From the NCBI GenBank assembly GCA_013054445.1, contig JAAMPI010000708.1:1-27682 (forward strand): a DNA stretch of 27,682 nt, given 5' to 3'. The notes below the pieces were generated by a model. It was not told the DNA's origin, searched no databases, and saw nothing but the letters and a program-made list of their open reading frames with translations. This DNA is from Cudoniella acicularis (lineage: Eukaryota; Ascomycota; Leotiomycetes; Helotiales; Helotiaceae). This document shows positions 20,242-27,682 of the stretch, piece after piece; positions within the stretch are counted from its first letter, which is position 1; every line of letters begins with the position of its first letter. The translations under genes and the position numbers were made by a program.

Positions 20242-21699
20242 ATGCCAGGACGCGTTGGAGCAAGATGGCCGCCATGGCCACAACTTCTTTTCCATCCTAA
20301 GATGCTAGAGAAACGGGAAGATGGAGAAGAATATGAGAAGATGATTCTCGAAGAATACGGTGCTGAAGCATTGAAGAAAAGCTGGGTTGAGACTTGTAAA
20401 GAACTTGAGAAGGTCACTGAGGATATTTCCATCAACGGAACGTCTGTTATCCCAGTTCTCGAGTTTGAGGAGTTCTTTATTGCTAGTGAAAGCAAGAAGG
20501 AAGAACTGAAAGAGAGGGGATGTTTTGTGGTGAGGGGAGCTGTGCCGAAGGGTGAGGCGACGAAGTGGTATCATGATTTGAAGGGTTATGTGGCGGATAA
20601 CAAGGAGTCTGTTACTGGTTTGTGATTTCCACCACAGCTACATTTTTCCATGCTGACCTTGAGAAAGGAATGCCCGCCGAAACACCATTCATGTTTAACG
20701 TCTACCACTCACCCACCCAGCAAGCTGCCCGCTCTTATCCCAACAGCCTCAAGCTTCAGCGAGGAATCAATCAGCTCTGGCACGATGAGACAAATACCAC
20801 ATCGCCAGAGCCGCTCTCATATGCAGACGGCTTCCGCATCCGACCAGAGAAAACAGAATTCAACAGTCTTCCACCACATATCGGCAGGTATCCCAAATTT
20901 TCATAAAATATCAAAAACTAACATTCACAGATGGAGGAAGTCTTTCCCGCTGGGCTGACCCCGCCTACCGCTACGTCTACCACAAAATCTGGTCCGGGAC
21001 CCCTCTGGAACACGATCCCTACGACCTCGCCCTGCGCGCTCCCGCAAAATCCGGTCTCTTCCCGGGCACGTCTTCCAAAGTCCTCCGCGCCTTCCAAGGC
21101 TGGACCGCTCTCACGGAAGCCGGACCCGGCGAAGGTTCGCTCCTTCTCTACCCGAATGTAAAACTCGCCATCGCGTATGTTCTTCTACGACCATTTTTTG
21201 ATGCGCCGGAGAAGGAGGAGGATGCCATGGATGCGAGTAAGTGGACTTTTAATGCGGAGAGGGGGTGGTATCCGGGGACGTGGAAGGCGTTGCCGCAGAT
21301 TGTGAGTCCGAAGAGTCATCCGCATTTGAGGTTAGAGGAGTGTTTGGTTAGTATTCCGAGGATGGAGGTCGGTGATACGGTTTGGTGGCATGCGGATGTA
21401 AGTCCTTCCTTCTTTTATCTTTTATAAATGGTTTCTAATGGCTGGAATAGATGATTCATGGTGTTGATCCCGAACATAACGGTACACATGATTCGTCGGT
21501 GCTGTATATTGCTGCCGTGCCTACGACGCCTGATAATGTAGAGTATATGAAGGGCCAAGTCGCTGATTTCACAGCTGGTGTTCCGCCGGAGGATTTCAGA
21601 AAAAATGGGACGGATGAAACGAAGTTTAAAGGGTATATGGGTGAAGCGGGGATTTTGAATGGGGAGAAGGGAAGAAGAGCTGCTGGGTTTGAGCTCTGA
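20242..21699 (+). CDS. DUF1479 (YbiU-like) Fe(II)/2-oxoglutarate-type oxygenase
   Basis: Member of the DUF1479 family, which has the cupin fold of iron/2-oxoglutarate oxygenases; the substrate is unknown. My exons are 20242-20617, 20668-20883, 20931-21397 and 21451-21699, giving 435 residues. Landmarks are ERGCFVVRGAVPKGEA, AETPFMFNVYHSPTQQ, LQRGINQLWH, the metal motif HID (His196, Asp198) in LPPHIDGGSLSRWADP, QGWTALTEAGPGEGSLLLYP, SIPRMEVGDTVWWHADMIH with distal His about 356, and a tail ending RRAAGFEL. To reach HIDGG the second intron must begin with GC (20884) rather than GT, making a 47-nt GC-AG intron; the nearby GT at 20888 leaves the wrong frame. All predicted metal ligands are present, so it is probably functional. 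Confidence 0.85.
20884..20930 (+). other. apparent GC-AG intron in the DUF1479 gene
   Basis: Begins gcaggt and ends ttcacag, with an actaac branch-like site 12 bases before the end. Splicing here splits the Asp198 codon (G|AT) and restores PHIDGGSLSRW. The alternative GT donor at 20888 gives a frame that stops after about ten codons. Confidence 0.7.
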
Positions 21700-22725
21700 G
21701 TGTATTATTTTGATTTGGTGAATGGTTGTGATTTGGATATGCGGGCGCATAGCAGTGTAAAGTGGATTGATTCTTCTCTTTTCTTGAAACTTTTACACAC
21801 AATTGTATAAAAAAGATTGTCCATCCGAAATCGCGAACTTTCAGCGTTTCTCTGATTTATATAATGGTATTAAAACACGGCCTTTAGTCAAATAAAAACT
21901 TGACTACCCTTTTTAGGTTTTCTTCCTGAAGTCAAATTATATATTGGCTGAATTATCTTCTTTCAAAGGGGTAGGTGTGACTTCACGTGATCCTTAAGTT
22001 AAAATTTACATCATTAAATCAGAAGCAAGACCTCGAATCAATAGAGGCGTTCTTCCCTGTAGACTCGCTTCAATGAAATCCTCAAATCCTTTCCAAAATC
22101 CGAGTTCCACTATGTGGAAGGAGCATGTCTACAGTTTCTGATTGGGAAACAACGGGTGACTCAAATCGGGTATACTTACCGATGCCGAGCGGGGTAACTC
22201 ACGGCTACGCCTTCCCACCAGTTCCCGAATAAGCCACCAATATCTGATTGGGCGAGCAGAGCCGAGTTCCTTCCCCGTCATCCGTGCGACGACGGAGCAA
22301 TTTTTCGCGCGTCGCGTCTGACTTCCATCTGACACCAACACTTCACCCTCTTGTCACCATCGCTCCTTCCACTCGTCTCGCAACCTCCATCCTATCTACT
22401 TTGTCTCGTTATGACGAGGCTGTGCTCTGGAAGCAAGTGCAACTCGAAGTCCTTCTGCAACACGAGAATCTAGTGGTTTATCTCATTTACCCCCAAGCAA
22501 GGCTCATGTGAGTGATCTGACTTTTCATCTCATCTCGCATCTCAAAGATGACTGCCCACGACTTCGCACATCTCATACTTGGCACAGCCAGTATGACAGT
22601 CTCTTGTCCTCGAAGTGAGGCGAAGGAATAAGATAAGTGACAATGAAACACATATATCCTCACCGGCAGCTACCAGTAGGTTTGTCTTGGTATCCATTCG
22701 TCAGTCGTTCTTTCCTTCATTCATC
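21700..22725. other. intergenic stretch, no gene recognised
   Basis: About 1 kb between the DUF1479 and GMC genes. AT-rich up to about 22050, then more balanced with promoter-like pyrimidine tracts. Small frames at 22129-22341 (minus) and 22248-22511 (plus) overlap each other and show no domain. No RNA gene seen. Confidence 0.45.
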
Positions 22726-24865
22726 ATGCATCTCCTCGCTCTTTCCGTCCTCTTGCTCGATGTTTTGGTTTCTGCAGCAAAAATTACGGAGATTCCGAAG
22801 GCTCCGCTTGCGACTTCGTATGATTTTGTTATTGTTGGAGGTAAGTCTTCGGCAGCATAATTCTCCACCGACATCTCATACTAATAAATTCCTCTCTTTA
22901 GGTGGTGCCGCAGGTCTCGCTCTCGCAAACCGCCTGAGCGAATCAAAGAATACTACAGTTTTGGTCCTTGAAGCCGGGTCAGCACCAGATGTCTTTCCCC
23001 TCTATGATGTTCCGGCGATGGCGGCTGGTATGTTGGGCAGTCAGTTGGATTGGGGTTTTGTGACGCCTGCGCAAAAGTCATTAAATGATCGGTCTATCAC
23101 ATACCACCGTACGTGCCTTTCCCACATTTTAAAATGTTTCTTAACATTAGGAAATCTAGGCGGACGAAGTCTTGGTGGAAGCACAGCTATCAATGGTCTT
23201 GCATACGGTCGAGGATCAGCAAGTGTCTTTGATTTGTGGGAGAAGATGGGAAATCCTGGCTGGGGTTGGGACTGTGTGTTCCCGTATTTTAAGAAGGTAC
23301 GATACTATGACATCCGTGAACGGCTGATCTACTTCTAACTGATGGAAAGAGCTCAACATTTAACCCATCAAAAACGAACGGGACTTACGAAACTTTCGAT
23401 CCTGCAGGGTACTCTAATGGAGATGGTCCCCTGCAGCTCACCTACACAAACTTTGTGACCCCAGCCTCGGAGACATTCATTGAAGCCATTGATGATCTTG
23501 GATTTGCTCCAATTGTCAAGGATCTCAACCTCGGTAACAACATCGGCACGAAGCAACAACCCCTGACCATGACCAAAGCCCAAAGTCGTGCTTCGAGTTA
23601 CGATAGCTATTACTTGCCAATTCAAAATCGAACAAACTTGAAAGTTGTTCCTTACGCCTCGGTTCAGCAGATACTCACCACTAGCAACGGGACAGACCTG
23701 AGGGCCGTTGGGGTCTCAGTGTCACTTCCTGCGTTGGGTACTAATGCTTTTGTACTTGCGAATAAGGAAGTGATCATGTCTGCTGGAGCTTTCCAGACAC
23801 CACAACTTCTCATGCTTTCGGTGAGTATCTTTTCACTCTCTTTTGCTGGACATCAGCAACTGACTTTACGATCAGGGAATCGGACCTGCCGAAACTCTTA
23901 AGAAAGTCGGCATTCCAGTCAAACTCGATGTCCCAACCATTGGCCAGAGGTAATGAGCTCCGAAACCCTTGCTAAAATATAAGTCTGACAATCCTCAGAA
24001 TGCAAGACCATAACTACTTCAGCCTTACTGTCCGCGCCAATAGCTCAACCTCTATCGACGGTCTTTTCCAATTCTTCAGCAACGGCACTCAAATCGAAGC
24101 CGCCGAGGAATCTTACCGCGTCAACCGTACTGGCTTCTTTACTACTCCCGGTGGAACCACTTATGGATTTCAAAAAGTTCCCGTAGCGGACCTTGAAGCT
24201 ATGGGTGCCGACGAACTCCTGAATAATCGTACCGATCAAGCACACATCGAGTACCTTTTCGAGCCAACTTATTACCCAAGTCAAGTCAGCCCGACGGGTT
24301 TGCAGTACGGTCCCAACGAGACGGAAACCTTCATCAGTATTACTGCGGGCATGGTTGCGCCAGTCTCACGCGGGAACGTCACCCTGCAGTCTCGACTCAT
24401 CACTGACCAACCAGTTATCAACGTCAATGTTAGTTCCCTATCTCCATTCCAAATGTTCAAAACTAACCAAAGTAGTATTTCTCCGCAGAAACCGACCGCA
24501 AAATGGCCGTCTACGCTTTTCGCAACCTCCGCAAAATCCTCGCCCACCCCTCAATGGCAAACTGGGGAATCGGCCCGGCAAACGGGGAAGTCGTCCCTGG
24601 TCCAGATGTCCAAACCGACGATGAAATTCTTCAACATGTTCTCAACACCGCCATCCCTATCTGGCATGCTTCAGGTACGTGTACGATGGGCCCAAAGGAG
24701 AAAGGAGGAGTGGTGGATAGCGAGTTGAGGATGTATGGGGTGAAGGGTCTCAGGATCGTGGATGCGAGTGTGTTTCCTGTGGTGCCGGATCAGCATACGA
24801 TGGGGGCTGTTTATATGGTTGCTGAGAAGGCTGCAGATATGATTAAGAAGACTTATGGGCTTTGA
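22726..24865 (+). CDS. secreted GMC (glucose-methanol-choline) oxidoreductase
   Basis: FAD-dependent alcohol or sugar oxidase/dehydrogenase, in the aryl-alcohol oxidase/choline dehydrogenase superfamily. Seven exons: 22726-22840, 22902-23108, 23151-23296, 23350-23820, 23876-23949, 23999-24428 and 24476-24865, giving 610 residues. A signal peptide (MHLLALSVLLLDVLVSAA) implies export. The FAD-binding motif DFVIVGGGAAGLALANRLSE forms across intron 1; GMC signature 1 is GGRSLGGSTAINGLAYGRG, and signature 2 is SAGAFQTPQLLMLSGIGP across intron 4. The catalytic pair is His about 545 (WHASGTCTMGP) and His about 588 (PDQHTMGAVYMVAEKAAD). Several N-glycosylation sequons (NTT, NGT, NRT) fit a secreted enzyme. 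Intron 6 must end at 24475 (gtag); the stronger-looking cag at 24488 breaks the frame. Intact; substrate unknown. Confidence 0.92.
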
Positions 24866-25402
24866 GGTTTTTGATATTGTGGTGTGATTTGTGATTTGGC
24901 ATAGCGATGGCGTTTGGGAAGGGGTTTTCATATAGATTTTAGCATGGTATCACTATTTGTAAAAGTATGGATGGATCTATTCGATTTATAGGTCGACTCG
25001 TCGAATGATGATAGATTTCAAATTTGTTGAACTAGTTCCGATAGATGCTTATGGGCTGTCTTGGCCTTGGTTGTTTTCAAGTGTTTATCCCTTCATGTCA
25101 GTCTCATCATCACCCTTTTTATTCTTTATTTTTTAAGTTATTGGTCTTAATTTAGATAGTTTTACATTTAGTTAAAATTTATACAAAAGAATAATTTTAG
25201 GAATAAAAAAAGACTTAATAGCAGAGTTTCTAGAGTAAACCAGACCTGGAGGGGGGTGCCGGAGGCACAGCTAAAAGTGGGTTTCTGACCCGATTTTCCA
25301 GGCATCTTATCGGATCCCAACTTCAACTCACCACCAAACAACCTCATATCAGCCAACACCAAGATAGATCCTAACGAATCCCCATCTCCTAAGAGCATTA
25401 TA
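24866..25402. other. intergenic stretch with an AT-rich tract
   Basis: Holds the 3' end of the GMC gene, a strongly AT-rich section at about 25095-25240, and a short G-rich word (ggaggggggtgccggaggca, about 25249-25268) before the F-box promoter. No gene recognised. Confidence 0.45.
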
Positions 25403-26494
25403 ATGAGTACCGCAGAATCCAACCGTCTCCGAATCTGCTCTGGGGAATTCTGGGAGAGCAACCAATACATGATCAACTACGCCGTCACAGACACGCACCC
25501 CCTCACCATCCCAAAAACTTCCTCCCCTTCCACACCCTCTTTCGGCATCCTCGATGTCTTCCCCCCAGAAATTCGCCACTGCATCCTCGGACACCTAGAT
25601 TTCACCACCCTAGCAGTCGTCAGGCGTGTAAACTCACAATACAAAACCCTGATCGACACGTTCTCCCACTACCGCGACATGATGCTCCACGCCCCCTCCG
25701 TCCTGCGCGCTCTCAACGCCACACGCGCAATCACTTATTTCACATCCTCCCAACTCTGTGGTTCCCTCCGCGACAACCGGTGCGTCTCCTGCGGCGATTT
25801 CGGACCATTTATCTTCCTTGCTACCGCAGAGCGCTGCTGCTACCACTGTCTCTACACCGAACCCCGCTTCAACGTCGAAACGCTCACCGAAGCGCGGAAA
25901 AAACATGCGCTGAAAGAAAAACCGTTTAAAGCAAAATATCCGATTCTCCACGTTGTATCTGGATTTCATTATTCCGGCTTCCTACTTATTCAAAATCGCC
26001 ATAAAGGAGGAATGAAAATCGTCAGTGTAGCGCAGGCGAAAGAGTTATACCAGCCCAAAAACAAAGGAGAGCGAATCTCTCACCGCGTTCAAGAAACACG
26101 CGAAATTGCAACTTCTCGCCGTCAAGATCCAAACAAAGATCGCGTTTGCAGAATCTCGGTTTTTGACGAAGGAGCAGTGTATAATGCTCCCAATGATGCA
26201 TTTCGCGGCATGGCTGCCACTCCTTTTCCGTTTTTTGATCCTCAGAAAAAGGAGGTGGTGGAACCGGTTTATTGTATGGGGTGTCGGTGGCAGTTGTATG
26301 ATATCAGTGATGGTATTGTTACTGATGCGAGGGATGCGAAGTGGCGGGAGGGGTTTTTGGCGTTGAGGAGAGATGTGGAGAAGGCGTTTACGGAGGAGGG
26401 GTTTGAGGGGCATTTTAAGGTGTGTGAGTTGGCGAAAGGGTATTGGGAGAGGCATTTAAAGGGTGAGTCGAATGTTTTTAGGCAGATGCGGTGA
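25403..26494 (+). CDS. F-box protein with Cys-rich zinc-like motif
   Basis: Likely substrate-recognition subunit of an SCF ubiquitin ligase; target unknown. A single exon of 363 residues. The F-box core is around residues 48-90: GILDVFPPEIRHCILGHL then DFTTLAVVRRVNSQYKTLID. It is followed by the fungal F-box-family Cys motif CVSCGDFGPF and RCCYHCL (about 127-153), and a second pair, YCMGCRWQ, near residue 292. Together these could bind zinc, as in many ascomycete F-box proteins of this kind. Codon use changes from C-ending in the first half to G/T-rich in the last third, but the frame stays open throughout. The start is chosen as the first ATG, 36 codons before the F-box. Confidence 0.85.
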   Translation: MSTAESNRLRICSGEFWESNQYMINYAVTDTHPLTIPKTSSPSTPSFGILDVFPPEIRHCILGHLDFTTLAVVRRVNSQYKTLIDTFSHYRDMMLHAPSVLRALNATRAITYFTSSQLCGSLRDNRCVSCGDFGPFIFLATAERCCYHCLYTEPRFNVETLTEARKKHALKEKPFKAKYPILHVVSGFHYSGFLLIQNRHKGGMKIVSVAQAKELYQPKNKGERISHRVQETREIATSRRQDPNKDRVCRISVFDEGAVYNAPNDAFRGMAATPFPFFDPQKKEVVEPVYCMGCRWQLYDISDGIVTDARDAKWREGFLALRRDVEKAFTEEGFEGHFKVCELAKGYWERHLKGESNVFRQMR

Positions 26495-27682
26495 GGGAGC
26501 TGGTAGAAATAACGAGATTTTGGCATTTCTATTAGTTGCGTGAGTACAGATGTCCTCAATTCCGGCAATGTGCTTTGTTTCTTGAATCTCGATTATAGTA
26601 GATAAGCGGCAATGTTGTTTTTCTTGCTCGAACTCTCTTATTCGAACAAGGTCTTCAGTTGGTAGTTCCTAGAGTTCTATTCTTGGGGTCAAGTCCCATC
26701 TCATCAGCAACACGAAAAGCGAGGGGAATCATAGGAATGCAATATACGCAATCTCTATTCAGAAGACCAAAACCGTGCGAAGTCGGGATAGGTACAACGT
26801 AGCATTGTTCTTAAAGCCAGATATAAGCTGCAAGTTCCGTCCGAACCTTCTCTTCTACATTTCCAAGAGCTTTTGCCTCCCCCACCTTATATAGCAAGGG
26901 AGAGCGTACCAACACTCTTTCACCCCCTCGACGAGGAAGAATAATAAGAATGCATACGTTGAAGCTCTCTAATTTTCATATTTCCATCACATAAACATGA
27001 TATCGACCGACGCCCAGATGACAACAGACTAGTTTATCTATCTCGGCACTATTTTCCATCAAATAATTGAAGAATTCTTTCTGCTCTTGTGGATGCCGCA
27101 GCCGAGATTCGAAGTCATTATCGTGATCTAGTGCGTCTTCGAGGCGAATTAATCCTCTGAAAAGTGGTAGAGCGTCCAGGCCTGCTATATACTAACGTCT
27201 TTCCTGTGTCTCTTCTATCGGGGTTACTCTAAATAGGTGGTGTAGGTACCTTAGAAATTTTGGTATGGTGTGGCTTACGCTAGGTGAAAAATAAAAATGA
27301 TACAACACTTCAAAAACTGACGCTGTGTTTGAATGAAATTTTGTTTCATCTCGAATTGCCATTTCACAATATCAAGGACACAGTGATCATTGGGCTATTA
27401 TTAAGTCCTCTCTACAGCCTTGAGTCTGACTTTTACAGGACCCTTCTCCCAAACAATGAATAGGCTGCTCGATGGGTACCCTTGGGTATATCTACGTACG
27501 GGTATCCATCTACGGGTATATCTGCGGGTTGCCAAGAACCCGTATAAAAAAGAAAATATACTTTTTATATCTCTTAATTACTCTTTTAATTATCTTATAT
27601 ACTAGCTCGCTTTATATATATAGTATCCCTAGTCGCCTTATACGCGTGGTAGGCGTTGTACACGTGGCACGCCACTCCCCCC
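26495..27682. other. gene-free right end with repeat-like edge
   Basis: No convincing gene in 1.2 kb. A short tRNA-like stretch at 26646-26700 lacks an acceptor stem. From about 27470 the sequence becomes repeat-like and then AT-rich, suggesting a transposable element running out of the window. Confidence 0.45.
27471..27530. repeat. degenerate short tandem repeat (gggtatatctac-like)
   Basis: Four to five imperfect copies of a 12-14 bp unit: gggtaccc, gggtatatctac, gggtatccatctac, gggtatatctgc. They are followed by AT-rich DNA. Probably part of a repetitive element or degenerate minisatellite. Confidence 0.6.

Noticed and set aside
26646..26700. tRNA-like stretch with tcagttggtag, a 7-nt loop carrying TCT, and ggggtcaagtccc
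   Set aside because: The anticodon stem has a mismatch, the D stem does not pair, and no 7-bp acceptor stem forms, so it is chance or a dead remnant.

Overview
The window looks like nuclear DNA of a filamentous ascomycete (Pezizomycotina; a Leotiomycetes-type relative is my guess, made without any search). The basis is the many short GT-AG introns of 42-82 nt with CTAAC/CTGAC-like branch sites, long untranslated leaders, and typical fungal families: a CYP52-like P450, a CreD arrestin, S10 carboxypeptidase, Tfb4, Atp12, the UCS protein CRO1, DUF1479, a GMC oxidoreductase and a zinc-motif F-box protein. It is not bacterial: there are no operons, no Shine-Dalgarno sites and no CRISPR array.

Layout. 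1-980: AT-rich repeat-like edge and upstream sequence. 980-2515 (+): BAHD-type acyltransferase with a disturbed 5' part. 3520-3888 (+): possible small membrane protein. 4646-6314 (-): intact four-exon cytochrome P450. 6315-9354: gene-poor 3 kb holding two related MITE-like elements (7108-7527 and 7593-7857) with long inverted termini and TA target duplications. 9355-11378 (+): CreD-like arrestin. 11774-12951 (-): Atp12. 13716-16010 (+): S10 serine carboxypeptidase pseudogene with an in-frame stop, a frameshift/deletion, a tandem duplication and a lost catalytic His. 16240-17418 (-) Tfb4 and 17816-19220 (+) CRO1 are divergent; CRO1 is cut off inside its UCS domain by AT-rich repeat-like DNA. 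20242-21699 (+): DUF1479 Fe/2-oxoglutarate-type protein with an apparent GC-AG intron. 22726-24865 (+): secreted GMC oxidoreductase. 25403-26494 (+): F-box protein. 26495-27682: no gene seen, ending in repeat-like DNA.

The genes do not form an obvious pathway cluster. Housekeeping genes (atp12, tfb4, creD) sit among accessory oxidoreductases and decaying genes, and repeat-derived DNA lies at the window edges, in the 7-8 kb gap and at the broken end of CRO1. I did not find a convincing new multi-gene system. The most notable signals are the truncated CRO1, the dead carboxypeptidase, the MITE pair, and the non-canonical intron that splits a predicted metal-binding codon. Exon coordinates were derived by hand from reading frame and splice consensus.
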